Positions 8,189 through 17,216 of a stretch of DNA of 64,000 nt are shown in pieces. This DNA comes from Gemmatimonadales bacterium (GTDB lineage: Bacteria > Gemmatimonadota > Gemmatimonadetes > Gemmatimonadales > GWC2-71-9): the NCBI GenBank assembly GCA_041390145.1, contig JAWKQM010000012.1, positions 57,885 through 121,884 of the forward strand, in the 5' to 3' direction. The translations under genes were made by a program, and so were the position numbers. The stretch's first letter is position 1. Each line of letters begins with the position of its first letter. Under the pieces are notes generated by a model, which saw only the letters and a program-made list of their open reading frames with translations, did no database searches and was not told where the DNA came from.

Positions 8189-9466
8189 ATGTCACGTCGC
8201 ACCAAGTTCGGACTTATCGCCGCCATCCTGATCGTCGTGGTCGGTGGACTGTTCTTCCTCACCGCGGCCAACCGCAACAAGCGGGCGGTCGAGGTCCGGT
8301 TTGACACGGTCCAGCCCCAGGACCTCGTCGCCTCGGTCACGGCCAGCGGTCGCATCGAGCCGAAGACGAAGGTGGACATCAGCGCCGACATCACCGGGCG
8401 TGTCACACAGATTGCGGTCAAGGAGGGCGACTGGGTCAAGAAGGGGCAGTTCCTGCTCCAGATCGACCCGGCCCAGTATGAGGCCGCCGTTGCCCGGACC
8501 GAGGCGTTGCTCTCGGCCTCCACCGCCTCGTACGTCCAGGCGAAGGCCAACTACGACCAGGCCAAGCGGACGGTCGATCGCGCCAAGGAACTGAGCGCCA
8601 GCAGCCCGAACCTGATCTCGACCGAGGCGGTCGAGCAGGCGCAGACGGCCTTCGAGGTGGCCGAGGCGAACCTGAACGCCTCCAGCGCCCAGATGGCGCA
8701 GAACCGCGCCACGCTGCAGGACGCCAAGGATCAGCTCTCGAAGACGCGACTCATCAGCCCCCTCGACGGCCGGGTCACCCGGCTGAACGTGGAAGTGGGC
8801 GAAGTCGCCGTCCCCGGTACCTTCTCGCGAGAGACGGCGTTGCTCATGACCGTGGCCGACCTCTCCGTGATCCTGGCCAAGGTGCAGGTCGACGAAACTG
8901 ACGTGGTGCGCCTGGCCCTCGGCGACTCGGTGCGCGTGACCATCGACGCCTTCCCCGACACGGGCTTTGTCGGGCGCGTCACCAAGATCAGCAACAGCGC
9001 GCAGTTGACCGCCACGGCCACGGCCGGCGGATCCTCCGACCGCGCGGTGGACTTCGACGTGGAAATCACGCTCGAAAATCCGCCCGAGGACATCCGGCCC
9101 GACCTGAGCGCCACCGCGAAGATCGTCACCGACACCCGCACCCAGGTGCCCAGCGTGCCGATCATTGCACTGACGGTCCGCCAGCATGAAGTGATGCCGA
9201 ACGAGAGCGCGCCGGCCGGCAACCAGGCGGCGGACAGCTCGGAGAAGAAGATGACGGACACCGAAGGGGTGTTCGTGGTGCGGGATGGGATCGCCACCTT
9301 CACGCCGGTCAAGGTGGGCATCGCCGGTGAGGAGTACTTCGAAGTGGTGTCGGGTGTGCAGCTCGGCGACTCGATTGTCGCCGGCACGTACCAGACGATC
9401 CGCGACCTGCAGGACAGCGCCAAGGTCCGCGCGGCCAAGATGCCCGCGCCGGGAGGCGTGAAGTAA
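8189..9466 (+). CDS. MacA-like periplasmic adaptor (HlyD/RND MFP family)
   Basis: 425 aa from the second of two nearby ATGs, chosen because GAGG (8179-8182) stands 6 nt before it; the ATG at 8183 touches that sequence. One N-terminal TM helix (about 8-26) anchors it in the inner membrane. Then come the lipoyl/barrel-sandwich half (VTASGRIEPKTKVDISADITGRV), a coiled-coil hairpin near 90-175 with AQMAQNRATLQDAKDQLSKTRL, the second lipoyl half (SPLDGRVTRLNVEVGE) and beta-barrel and membrane-proximal domains. It bridges the TolC duct and the permeases. Its TAA overlaps the ATG of the ATPase gene. Confidence 0.9.
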   Translation: MSRRTKFGLIAAILIVVVGGLFFLTAANRNKRAVEVRFDTVQPQDLVASVTASGRIEPKTKVDISADITGRVTQIAVKEGDWVKKGQFLLQIDPAQYEAAVARTEALLSASTASYVQAKANYDQAKRTVDRAKELSASSPNLISTEAVEQAQTAFEVAEANLNASSAQMAQNRATLQDAKDQLSKTRLISPLDGRVTRLNVEVGEVAVPGTFSRETALLMTVADLSVILAKVQVDETDVVRLALGDSVRVTIDAFPDTGFVGRVTKISNSAQLTATATAGGSSDRAVDFDVEITLENPPEDIRPDLSATAKIVTDTRTQVPSVPIIALTVRQHEVMPNESAPAGNQAADSSEKKMTDTEGVFVVRDGIATFTPVKVGIAGEEYFEVVSGVQLGDSIVAGTYQTIRDLQDSAKVRAAKMPAPGGVK

Positions 9467-10167
9467 TGAGCGACCTCGTCATCGCCGTCCGCGCGCTCAC
9501 CCGCTCCTATGAGATGGGCGCCGAAGTGGTTCAGGCCCTCCGGGGCCTCGACCTCGAGATCCGCCGCAACGAGTACGTGGCCATCATGGGGCCGTCCGGC
9601 TCGGGCAAGTCCACGCTGATGAACATGATCGGCTGCCTGGACACCCCGTCGAGCGGCGAGTACTGGCTCAACGGGCAGGAAGTGTCCCGCATGGGCGACG
9701 ACGCCCTGGCCCGGGTACGGAACAAGGAGATCGGGTTCGTCTTCCAGACCTTCAACCTCCTGCCCCGCGCCACCGCCCTGCACAACGTGGAGCTGCCGCT
9801 GGTGTACGCGGGCACCACCGCCCGCGAGCGGCGGGCCCGTGCGGAAGAGGCGCTGACGCGGGTCGGCCTGAAGGACCGCATGCATCACCGGCCAAACGAG
9901 CTCTCCGGCGGCCAGCGTCAGCGGGTGGCCATTGCCCGTGCACTGGTCAACCGGCCCTCGATCCTGCTGGCGGACGAGCCGACCGGCAACCTCGACAGCT
10001 CCACCAGCGACGAGATCATGCAGGTCTTCGAGCAGCTCCACAGCGAGGGGCAGACCCTGGTCATGGTGACCCACGAGCCGGACATCGCGGCACACGCCGA
10101 GCGCGTCGTGGTGTTGCGTGACGGCCGGGTCGAAAGCGACGTCCTCAACCGGACGAAGGCGGCCTGA
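9466..10167 (+). CDS. MacB/LolD-type ABC transporter ATPase
   Basis: 233 aa, a free-standing nucleotide-binding subunit rather than the fused MacB of enterobacteria. Walker A GPSGSGKST at 42-50, Q-loop Q94, ABC signature LSGGQ at 146-150, Walker B ILLADE at 166-171, D-loop NLDSS and H-loop His203 are all intact, so it should hydrolyse ATP. It is the only ATPase gene beside four permease genes, so it probably energises both permease pairs. Translationally coupled to the adaptor; the first permease starts 4 nt after its stop. Confidence 0.92.
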   Translation: MSDLVIAVRALTRSYEMGAEVVQALRGLDLEIRRNEYVAIMGPSGSGKSTLMNMIGCLDTPSSGEYWLNGQEVSRMGDDALARVRNKEIGFVFQTFNLLPRATALHNVELPLVYAGTTARERRARAEEALTRVGLKDRMHHRPNELSGGQRQRVAIARALVNRPSILLADEPTGNLDSSTSDEIMQVFEQLHSEGQTLVMVTHEPDIAAHAERVVVLRDGRVESDVLNRTKAA

Positions 10168-10171
10168 GCCG

Positions 10172-11413
10172 ATGCCACTCTGGGAAGCGGTCACGATGGC
10201 ACTCCGCACGATCCGGGCGCAGAAGCTGAAGAGCTTCTTCTCCCTCATCGGCGTGCTGATCGGGGTCATGTTCCTGATCGCGGTCGTCTCGATCGTGCAG
10301 GGCATGAACGTGTACATGGAAGACCAGTTCGCGAACCGGCTCATCGGGCTCAACGTCTTCCAAGTGCGTCAGCGACCGAACTTCACCACCGGCAACGTGA
10401 CCCGGGAGACCTGGCTCAGCTGGCGGCGCCGGCCGCGGATCACGTACGCCGACGCGGACTACATCAAGGCGCGACTCAGGACGCCCGCGACCATCGCGAT
10501 GTATTGCGCGGACCGGATGGCGCTGACCTACAATGGCAAGACGGCCAAGGATATCGACCTGGTCGGGACCGAGGAGACGTACTTCCAGATCAAGAATCTC
10601 GAGATCGCCAACGGACGGGCCTTCTCCGCCCAGGAGGTCCGCGCGGCGCAGACCGTCGTGGTCATCGGCGACCTGGTGGCCGAGAAGCTCTACCCCGGCC
10701 AGGACCCTGTCGGCAAGGAGGTCACGATCGCGGGCCTCCCCTACCGGATCGTCGGCGTCGCGGCCAAGCAGGGGACGATGTTCGGCCTCTCGATGGACAA
10801 GTTTGCGATCATGCCATACACCGCGCCGGCCCGGCGGTACATCTGCCCGATCAACATCCTGGACGACATCCAGATCCAGACGGCGGGTCCGAGTGACATG
10901 GTGGCGGCGATGGCGGAGGTCGAGGCGATGATGCGCATCCGCCGGCAGCTCAAGCCCGCGCAGGAGAACAATTTCTACCTCCAGACGGCGGAAGGTGCAC
11001 TCGAGGGGTGGAAGCGGTTCTCCAAAATCCTCTTCATGGCGCTCCCAGGGCTGGTGGCGATCTCACTGGTGGTGGGCGGCATCGTGATCATGAACATCAT
11101 GCTGATGGCCGTGTCCGAACGGACCCGGGAAATCGGCATCCGGAAGGCGCTCGGCGCCAAGCGGCGCGACATCCTTGCCCAGTTCGTGGTCGAGTCGGCC
11201 ACCCTGTCGGTGGTGGGCGCCATCTTCGGCATCGGGGCGGGTATCGGACTGGCCTTCGCCGTGCGGGCGCTCTCTCCCCTGCCGGCCGCCGTGGCCCCCT
11301 GGTCCATCCTGGTGGGCGTCACGCTGGGTATCATCGTCGGCGTCGTGGCGGGCGTGTACCCGGCCACGCGCGCCAGTCGTCTGGATCCCATCGTGGCGCT
11401 CCGCGCCGAATAG
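10172..11413 (+). CDS. FtsX/MacB-type ABC permease, pair 1 member A
   Basis: 413 aa. Architecture is one N-terminal TM (about 22-45, after RAQKLKSFFSLIGVLIGV), a large periplasmic MacB_PCD-like domain (50-275), then three C-terminal TMs ending in the FtsX domain with SERTREIGIRKALGAKRRDI and a YPATRASRLDPIVALR tail. Start taken at the ATG 4 nt after the ATPase stop; an in-frame upstream ATG overlaps the ATPase gene. It resembles the third permease in the locus more than the second, so it is called the A-type subunit of a heterodimer. Confidence 0.9.
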   Translation: MPLWEAVTMALRTIRAQKLKSFFSLIGVLIGVMFLIAVVSIVQGMNVYMEDQFANRLIGLNVFQVRQRPNFTTGNVTRETWLSWRRRPRITYADADYIKARLRTPATIAMYCADRMALTYNGKTAKDIDLVGTEETYFQIKNLEIANGRAFSAQEVRAAQTVVVIGDLVAEKLYPGQDPVGKEVTIAGLPYRIVGVAAKQGTMFGLSMDKFAIMPYTAPARRYICPINILDDIQIQTAGPSDMVAAMAEVEAMMRIRRQLKPAQENNFYLQTAEGALEGWKRFSKILFMALPGLVAISLVVGGIVIMNIMLMAVSERTREIGIRKALGAKRRDILAQFVVESATLSVVGAIFGIGAGIGLAFAVRALSPLPAAVAPWSILVGVTLGIIVGVVAGVYPATRASRLDPIVALRAE

Positions 11414-11425
11414 CGAGGCGACTCC

Positions 11426-12673
11426 ATGTCCCAGAGTTTCAGCCGGGCCTTCGAGGGCATCGGCATCGCACTCGACTCGCTGCGGGCGAGCAAGGTCCGC
11501 GCGGCGCTGACCATTCTCGGCGTGGCCATCGGCGTGATGGTGGTCATCGCCATGGCCTCGGCCATCACCGGTATCAACCGGGCGCTCGAAAAGGAGCTGG
11601 AGTCGGCTGGCCCACGGACCTTCTTCGTGCAACGCTTCTTTCAGGGCGGGATCAACATCTCCGACGGCTCTGATGAGCTCTCGCCGTGGCGAAAGAATCC
11701 CTGGATCACGGTGGAGGAGTCGGAGATGATCCGGCAGCTGCCAGCCATCCAGGAGGTGTCCATCGACGAGGGCACGCAGGGACCGGTGAAGTACGGCGAC
11801 ACCGAGCTGCCGAGCGTCGGCATCGCCGGGTTTGGCCCGGCGTGGGTGTACGTGACCGGCGGCGAGATCGTGGCGGGACGGAGTTTCACCGCCATGGAGT
11901 ATGCGGCCGGCGCCCGGGTGGCCGTCATCAACGACAAGGTGGCGGAGGCGCTGTTCCCGGGGCTCGACCCCATCGGCAAGACGATCAAGATCTTCGGGCA
12001 GCCCTTCCAGGTGATCGGCCTGCACGTGGCCGCCGCCTCCCTTTTCGGCGGCGGCGACCAGGCCCGGCTCGCAATTCCGCACACAACGTTCGAGAAGGTC
12101 GCGGACTACTGGAAGGGCTGGATGAGCATCTCCGTCATGCCGGTCGACGAGGTGACGGTGGAGGAGGCGCAGGACCAGGTGGTGGCGGCGCTGCGAGGTA
12201 GCCGTGGGCTCAAGCCGTCGCAGGAGAACAACTTTGCCATCCTCACCCAGGACCGGATCCTCGAGACGTTCGACAGCATGACGAGCGCCTTCTTCCTGGT
12301 GATGCTGGCGCTCTCCAGCGTGGGCTTGATGGTAGGTGGCGTCGGGGTGGTAGCCATCATGATGATCTCGGTCACCGAGCGCACCCGGGAGATCGGCGTC
12401 CGCAAGGCCCTTGGCGCCACCCGACGCGAAGTACTCTTCCAGTTCCTGGTCGAGGCCGCTACCCTCACTCTCGTGGGCGGCGTGGTCGGCATGATGCTCG
12501 GCGGCCTGATTGCGCTGGGCATCAACAAGCTGACCCCCATCCCCGCCGCCGTCCCCCTCTGGTCGGTCGTGGTGGCGCTGCTGGCATCGATCGTGACTGG
12601 CATCATGTTCGGCATGTATCCCGCCAACAAGGCCAGCAAGCTGGATCCGGTGGAGGCGTTGCGGTACGAATAG
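11426..12673 (+). CDS. FtsX/MacB-type ABC permease, pair 1 member B
   Basis: 415 aa, same 1+3 TM plan with a periplasmic domain at about 55-280 and an FtsX domain carrying TERTREIGVRKALGATRREV and YPANKASKLDPVEALR. The N-terminus (GIGIALDSLRASKVRAALTI) matches the fourth permease rather than its immediate neighbours, so the order is A-B-A-B. Starts 12 nt after the A-type gene. Presumed partner of the preceding gene in one transporter. Followed by a 92-bp gap with a long inverted repeat. Confidence 0.9.
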   Translation: MSQSFSRAFEGIGIALDSLRASKVRAALTILGVAIGVMVVIAMASAITGINRALEKELESAGPRTFFVQRFFQGGINISDGSDELSPWRKNPWITVEESEMIRQLPAIQEVSIDEGTQGPVKYGDTELPSVGIAGFGPAWVYVTGGEIVAGRSFTAMEYAAGARVAVINDKVAEALFPGLDPIGKTIKIFGQPFQVIGLHVAAASLFGGGDQARLAIPHTTFEKVADYWKGWMSISVMPVDEVTVEEAQDQVVAALRGSRGLKPSQENNFAILTQDRILETFDSMTSAFFLVMLALSSVGLMVGGVGVVAIMMISVTERTREIGVRKALGATRREVLFQFLVEAATLTLVGGVVGMMLGGLIALGINKLTPIPAAVPLWSVVVALLASIVTGIMFGMYPANKASKLDPVEALRYE

Positions 12674-12680
12674 CGATGGC

Positions 12681-12743
12681 GGGGAGGCGGGAAAGCGCGG
12701 GGAAGGCCGCCGTGCCCCGCCTCCCCCGCTTTCCCGCCTCCCC
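12681..12743. repeat. 17-bp perfect inverted repeat between the two permease pairs
   Basis: Arms GGGGAGGCGGGAAAGCG (12681-12697) and its exact complement (12727-12743) flank a second 5-bp CGGGG/CCCCG stem. The transcript would form a very stable hairpin; only a short TTTT follows, 13 nt further on, so termination would be partial at best. The GGGGAGGC unit recurs in other non-coding spots of this window (15255, 44343). Confidence 0.7.
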
Positions 12744-12753
12744 GGTGCCCCGC

Positions 12754-12765
12754 TAGTTTTCCGAC
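12754..12765 (+). promoter_or_regulatory. Candidate leaderless promoter of permease pair 2
   Basis: TAGTTT at 12754-12759 stands exactly 6 nt before the ATG at 12766, the same geometry as at the other candidate leaderless starts here. No Shine-Dalgarno lies before this ATG. It would give the second A-B pair its own transcript downstream of the inverted repeat. Confidence 0.4.
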
Positions 12766-14010
12766 ATGCCCCTCCGTGAAGCCTTCCGCCTCGCCCTCCA
12801 GTCGATCCTCGGCAGCAAGCTGCGGTCGTTCTTCACCCTGCTGGGCATCATCGTCTCCGTCGGCTTCCTCGTGGCGGTGGTGGCGATCATCCAGGGGATG
12901 AACGCCTACGTGAAGGAGAACATCGCCGGCGCCGTCATCGGGACCAACGCCTTCCAGGTCCGCCGGACGCCGGTGTCCGTGGGGTTGATGGACGACGAAC
13001 AGGTCCGAGCCATCGCGAAGCGCCCCCTCGTCACCACCGACGATGCCGAAGTGGTCCGGCGCGCCCTCCCCGACGCCCAGGCGGTCGCCTTCCAGTCCGG
13101 GTGGCCCACCCCGACGAGCGACCTGACCTACCGCAACCAGCGTATCGGCGACGTCCTCGTCTTCGGCATCACCCCGGACTACCAGATTGTCCGCGACTAC
13201 GTGTTTGCCGCCGGCGAACCGATGAGCGACCCCGACGTGGACGGGCGCCGCATGGTGGCGGTGGTCGGCTTCGACGTCGCCGACAAGCTGTTCGGCGACG
13301 CGGAGAAGGCCATCGGCAAGTCGATCCGCATCGCCGGCCGCGAATTCACCATCAAGGGTGTGGTCGCGAAGAAGGGGAAGGTCCTCGGCCAGTCCTTCGA
13401 CGGGTTTGCGCTCGTGCCCTACTCCACGTTCGAGTCCATCTACGGCCGCCGAAAGACGACCGTGGTCTCGGTCAAGATGCGCGACGCCGACGAGGTGGAG
13501 CCCGCCATGGCGCGCGCACAGGAAGCGATGCGGCTGGCGCACCGGCTGCGGCCCAACGAACCTGACGACTTCACGGTGGACAAGGCCGATGCGCTGGTCG
13601 CCTTCTGGAAGAGCCTGACACGGATCCTCTTCACGATCATCCCCGCCGTGGTGTGCATCGGCATCGTGGTCGGCGGCATCGTGATCATGAACATCATGCT
13701 CATGACGGTCAACGAGCGGACCAGGGAAATCGGCGTCCGCAAGTCCCTCGGCGCGACGCGCCGCGACATCCAGCGCCAGTTTCTCGTGGAGGCTGCCACG
13801 CTCTCCTTCTTTGGGGGCATTCTGGGCGTCGCCGCCGGGTGGTCGCTGGCGTTCATCGTCTCGTCCGTCACGCCGCTCCCGGCCCGGGTCACCCTCTGGT
13901 CGATTTCGGTGGCGCTGGCGCTCGGCGTCGGGACCGGCCTGCTGTTCGGCGTCTATCCCGCTTCGCGCGCCGCGAAGCTCGACCCGATCACCGCCCTCCG
14001 CGCGGAGTGA
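12766..14010 (+). CDS. FtsX/MacB-type ABC permease, pair 2 member A
   Basis: 414 aa. MPLREAFRLALQS at the N-terminus parallels the MPLWEAVTMALRT of the first permease. TM1 about 22-45, periplasmic domain to about 280, three TMs, and an FtsX motif NERTREIGVRKSLGATRRDI. It looks like the product of an A-B pair duplication followed by divergence, mainly in the periplasmic domain. No ATPase gene accompanies this pair, so it presumably borrows the one at 9.5 kb. Confidence 0.9.
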   Translation: MPLREAFRLALQSILGSKLRSFFTLLGIIVSVGFLVAVVAIIQGMNAYVKENIAGAVIGTNAFQVRRTPVSVGLMDDEQVRAIAKRPLVTTDDAEVVRRALPDAQAVAFQSGWPTPTSDLTYRNQRIGDVLVFGITPDYQIVRDYVFAAGEPMSDPDVDGRRMVAVVGFDVADKLFGDAEKAIGKSIRIAGREFTIKGVVAKKGKVLGQSFDGFALVPYSTFESIYGRRKTTVVSVKMRDADEVEPAMARAQEAMRLAHRLRPNEPDDFTVDKADALVAFWKSLTRILFTIIPAVVCIGIVVGGIVIMNIMLMTVNERTREIGVRKSLGATRRDIQRQFLVEAATLSFFGGILGVAAGWSLAFIVSSVTPLPARVTLWSISVALALGVGTGLLFGVYPASRAAKLDPITALRAE

Positions 14011-14014
14011 CGCC

Positions 14015-15256
14015 ATGATTCCGCTGAGCCGGGTCGGTGAGGGCGTCCTGATGGCGCTGGATGCCATGCGCGCCAACAAGTTGCGCTCCGCGCTCACGGT
14101 GCTGGGCGTGATCATCGGGGTCGCGACCGTGATGACCATGGCGTCGATCGTCCAGGGGGTGCGCTCGCAGATCTTCAACGCCATCGAGGTGGCCGGCCCC
14201 ACGACGTTCTACGTGATGCGGTACTTCTCCCAGACGCCCCTCAATCCGGACAACCTGCCCTATGAAGTGCGCATCCGTCCGGTGCTCCGGGAGAGCGACG
14301 CCGAGGCGATCCGGCAGGTGCCCGAGATCCAGTACGCCGGCATGTGGATCCAGGTGTTCGCACGGCTGGAGTACCAGGGGACGCAGACGCAGATGATCAC
14401 GGTGTGGGCGGCCGACGACCACTACATGGAGCTGCAGGGCGGGACCCTCCTCCGCGGGCGCTTCTTCACCCGGGCGGAGCTCACCGGCGAACAGGTGATG
14501 GTCATCGAGGAGAAGACCGCCGACCACCTCTTCGGGCGGCTCGACCCGATGGGGAAGACTGTCCGGGTGAACGGGGTGCCGTTCCGGATCATCGGCGTCT
14601 ACCTGAAGCCGGACAACATTTTCGAGCCGCCCGGACAGGAGACGGCGGGCATCATCCCGTACCGCGCGGCGAAGTACAATCTGCGCTATGACGAGACGAA
14701 CACCCTCTGGATCTCGGTCAAGGGACGCCCCGACGTCAGCGTGGCGAAGGCCCAGGATCTCGTGACGGTGGCCCTCAGGCGCGAGCGCAAGCTCCGCCCC
14801 GGCGTGCCGAACACCTTCGACCTCATCACGCAGGACCAGATTCTCGACATTATGGGCAGCCTGACCACCGCCTTCTTCGGTGTGATGGTGGCCCTGTCGG
14901 GCGTGGCGCTGCTCGTGGGCGGCATCGGCGTCATGGCCATCATGATGGTGTCCGTGACCGACCGCACCCGGGAAATCGGCCTCCGGAAGGCCCTCGGTGC
15001 CACCCGGCGGGAGATCCTGCTCCAGTTCCTCGTCGAGGCGGCCACCCTGACCCTCATGGGCGGGCTGCTCGGAATCGTGGTGGGGCTCGGCCTCGGCCAG
15101 GTGCTGAAGCACGTGCTCAACCTGCAGTCCTCCGTGCCGCTCTGGAGCGCCGTCGTGGCCACGGCCGTCTCGGTGGGGATCGGGCTCGGGTTCGGGCTCT
15201 ACCCGGCCAACAAGGCCGCCGCAATGGATCCCATCGAGGCGCTGCGGCACGAGTAG
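14015..15256 (+). CDS. FtsX/MacB-type ABC permease, pair 2 member B
   Basis: 413 aa. The start is the ATG 4 nt after the preceding stop; longer in-frame readings overlap the previous gene. The N-terminus (GEGVLMALDAMRANKLRSA) resembles the B-type permease of pair 1. Periplasmic domain at about 55-280, C-terminal FtsX TMs with TDRTREIGLRKALGATRREI and a YPANKAAAMDPIEALR tail. Last gene of the export locus; a GC-rich spacer and a new promoter separate it from the BshB1-like gene. Confidence 0.9.
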   Translation: MIPLSRVGEGVLMALDAMRANKLRSALTVLGVIIGVATVMTMASIVQGVRSQIFNAIEVAGPTTFYVMRYFSQTPLNPDNLPYEVRIRPVLRESDAEAIRQVPEIQYAGMWIQVFARLEYQGTQTQMITVWAADDHYMELQGGTLLRGRFFTRAELTGEQVMVIEEKTADHLFGRLDPMGKTVRVNGVPFRIIGVYLKPDNIFEPPGQETAGIIPYRAAKYNLRYDETNTLWISVKGRPDVSVAKAQDLVTVALRRERKLRPGVPNTFDLITQDQILDIMGSLTTAFFGVMVALSGVALLVGGIGVMAIMMVSVTDRTREIGLRKALGATRREILLQFLVEAATLTLMGGLLGIVVGLGLGQVLKHVLNLQSSVPLWSAVVATAVSVGIGLGFGLYPANKAAAMDPIEALRHE

Positions 15257-15293
15257 GCGGGGAGGCGGGAATGCGGGGAGGACGGCAGACGGC

Positions 15294-15306
15294 TAAATTG
15301 TCACGC
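15294..15306 (+). promoter_or_regulatory. Candidate leaderless promoter of the BshB1-like operon
   Basis: TAAATT (15294-15299) is followed by 7 nt and the ATG at 15307, with no ribosome-binding site. The short AT-rich hexamer stands out after a very GC-rich spacer (GGGGAGGCGGGAATGCGGGG). Confidence 0.5.
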
Positions 15307-16023
15307 ATGAGCGTAGATATCCTGGCCATTGCGGCCCACCGTGACGACGTCGAACTGACCTGTGCCGGTACCCTGCTCCGTGCCATCGATCAGGGGCACA
15401 CCGCCGGCATTCTCGACCTGACGGCCGGCGAGAGCGGTACCCGCGGCAGCGCCGACCTGCGGGCCGCCGAGGCGGAAGCGGCCGCGACAATTCTCGGGGT
15501 GTCCGAGCGCCGGAACGCCGGCCTCCCCGACGCCCACCTCCAGAATTCGGAAGAGGCGCGGCGCCTCGTGGTCTCGCAGATCCGGCATTTCCGCCCGCGG
15601 GTGGTCATCCTCCCCTTCCCGGTCGGCCGGCACCCCGATCACCGGATCGCCTCCGAACTGGGCCGCGATGCCTGTTTCCTCGCCGGGCTGGCCAAGTACG
15701 ATGCCGATGGCCCACCGCACCGGCCGCACAAGGTCCTCTATGCGCTCAGCTATCGCGAGGACCCGGTCAAGCCGACCTTTGTCGTGGACATCAGCGCGCA
15801 GTTCGAGCGGAAGCTGGCCGCCATCCGGTGCTATGCCAGCCAGTTTGACGGCGCCAAGGCGGCCGGCGAGATCTTCCCGACCGGCCAGGATCTCTACTCG
15901 CTCGTCGAGACGCAGAACGCGCACTACGGCTCGCTGATCCGCACCCGGTTCGGGGAGCCCTATTTCACCCATGAGACCGTGCGGATCGACGACGTGCTCG
16001 CGCTCGACGTCTCCAGCATGTAG
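15307..16023 (+). CDS. bshB1: BshB1-like LmbE-family N-acetylglucosaminyl deacetylase
   Basis: 238 aa. The LmbE/PIG-L zinc motif is AHRDDVE (H11, D14), with the second His in GRHPDH (H112) and LDLTAGESGTRG at 37-47. The length and the GLPDAHL and GEPYFTHETVR segments fit BshB1, which deacetylates GlcNAc-malate in bacillithiol synthesis, rather than larger LmbE relatives. The residue after His11 is Arg where many LmbE proteins have Pro; that position varies in the family. BshA and BshC are not in this window. The next gene, a cysteine desulfurase, starts 14 nt later, so this begins a sulfur-metabolism operon. The specific substrate is inferred. Confidence 0.75.
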   Translation: MSVDILAIAAHRDDVELTCAGTLLRAIDQGHTAGILDLTAGESGTRGSADLRAAEAEAAATILGVSERRNAGLPDAHLQNSEEARRLVVSQIRHFRPRVVILPFPVGRHPDHRIASELGRDACFLAGLAKYDADGPPHRPHKVLYALSYREDPVKPTFVVDISAQFERKLAAIRCYASQFDGAKAAGEIFPTGQDLYSLVETQNAHYGSLIRTRFGEPYFTHETVRIDDVLALDVSSM

Positions 16024-16037
16024 GAAACGCGCCGACC

Positions 16038-17216
16038 ATGACGCCTTCTCCCGTCTACCTCGACCACGCCGCCACGACACCCGTGCGCGCCGAGGTGCTG
16101 GAAGCCATGCTCCCCTATCTCGGAGCCTCGGCCTTCGGCAATCCCGCGAGCGCGCACCGGTTTGGGCGCGCGGCCCGCGCAGGGGTCGAGGAGGCGCGCC
16201 GCCAGGTGGCAACGGCCGTCGGTGCGGAACCGAGCCAGGTCATCTTCACCTCCGGCGGCACCGAGGCGGACAACCTGGCGGTGGTTGGCGCCGCCCTCGC
16301 AGCCGGAGCGGCGGGCCGCCCGATGCACGCGGCCGTGTGTGCCACGGACCACAAGGCCGTGCTCGCCGCCGCCCACGCCGTGGCACGGCTCGGCGGATCC
16401 GAGACGGTGCTCCCGGTGGACAGCCACGGCGTCCTCGACCTGGCCGCGCTCGACGCCGCCCTGACCAACGCGCCCGCCGTCGTGTCGGTCATGTGGGTCA
16501 ACAACGAGGTCGGGACGGTGCAGCCGGTCGAAGAGATCGGCCGCCGGTGCCGTGCCGCCGGGGCGATGTTCCATACCGACGCCGTGCAGGCCTTCGGCAA
16601 GCTCCCGGTCTCCATTGATGCCGCCGACGCCACGCTCCTGACGCTGTCGGGGCACAAGATTGGTGCCCCAAAGGGCGTCGGCGCGCTCGTGGTGCGGAGC
16701 CGGGCGGCGGTCGAGGCCATCATTCACGGCGGCGGCCAGCAGTTCGGGCTCCGGCCCGGCACCGAGAACGTTCCCGGCTCCGTGGCGCTCGGCAAGGCGG
16801 CGGAACTCGCCGCCGCGGAGCAAGCGGCCAAGGCGACGCGGCTCGCCGCGCTCCGCGACGAATTGGCGGCGCGCATTCGGAGCGCCATCCCCGACATGAT
16901 CTGGATTGCCGAGCGAGGCCCGCGCGCGCCGCATGTGCTGAGCGTGGCGATTCCCGGCGCCGACGCCGAGGCGCTGCTGATGCATCTCGACCTCCAGGGC
17001 ATCGCGGCGTCGGGGGGCTCGGCGTGCAATACCGGCGCGGCGGAACCATCGCATGTGTTGACCGCCATGGGCGTCCCGCGCGAGGTGGCGCTCTGCACCA
17101 TCCGCTTCTCGATGGGCGCCGAGACCACACAGGGCGACATCGACCGGACGGCCGAGGTGCTCCCGACGGTGGTGGCCAAGGTGCGCAAGCTGGCGGGGGT
17201 GCTCGGTCGTGCCTGA
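16038..17216 (+). CDS. Cysteine desulfurase (IscS/NifS type)
   Basis: 392 aa PLP enzyme. YLDHAATTPV at the N-terminus, the GGTEADN phosphate-binding region (73-79), PLP Schiff-base Lys207 in SGHKIGAPKG, and catalytic Cys330 in SGGSACNTG of the flexible loop. The loop form is that of group I (IscS/NifS). It moves sulfur from cysteine to an acceptor as a persulfide. The mnmA gene overlaps its 3' end by 8 nt, so the likely job is to feed sulfur to tRNA 2-thiouridine synthesis, though it could also supply Fe-S assembly. Confidence 0.92.
   Translation: MTPSPVYLDHAATTPVRAEVLEAMLPYLGASAFGNPASAHRFGRAARAGVEEARRQVATAVGAEPSQVIFTSGGTEADNLAVVGAALAAGAAGRPMHAAVCATDHKAVLAAAHAVARLGGSETVLPVDSHGVLDLAALDAALTNAPAVVSVMWVNNEVGTVQPVEEIGRRCRAAGAMFHTDAVQAFGKLPVSIDAADATLLTLSGHKIGAPKGVGALVVRSRAAVEAIIHGGGQQFGLRPGTENVPGSVALGKAAELAAAEQAAKATRLAALRDELAARIRSAIPDMIWIAERGPRAPHVLSVAIPGADAEALLMHLDLQGIAASGGSACNTGAAEPSHVLTAMGVPREVALCTIRFSMGAETTQGDIDRTAEVLPTVVAKVRKLAGVLGRA

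Noticed and set aside
12681..12743. Reading the 17-bp inverted repeat as transposon ends
   Set aside because: The arms are only 29 bp apart with no transposase or target duplication; a transcript hairpin or intergenic repeat explains it better.
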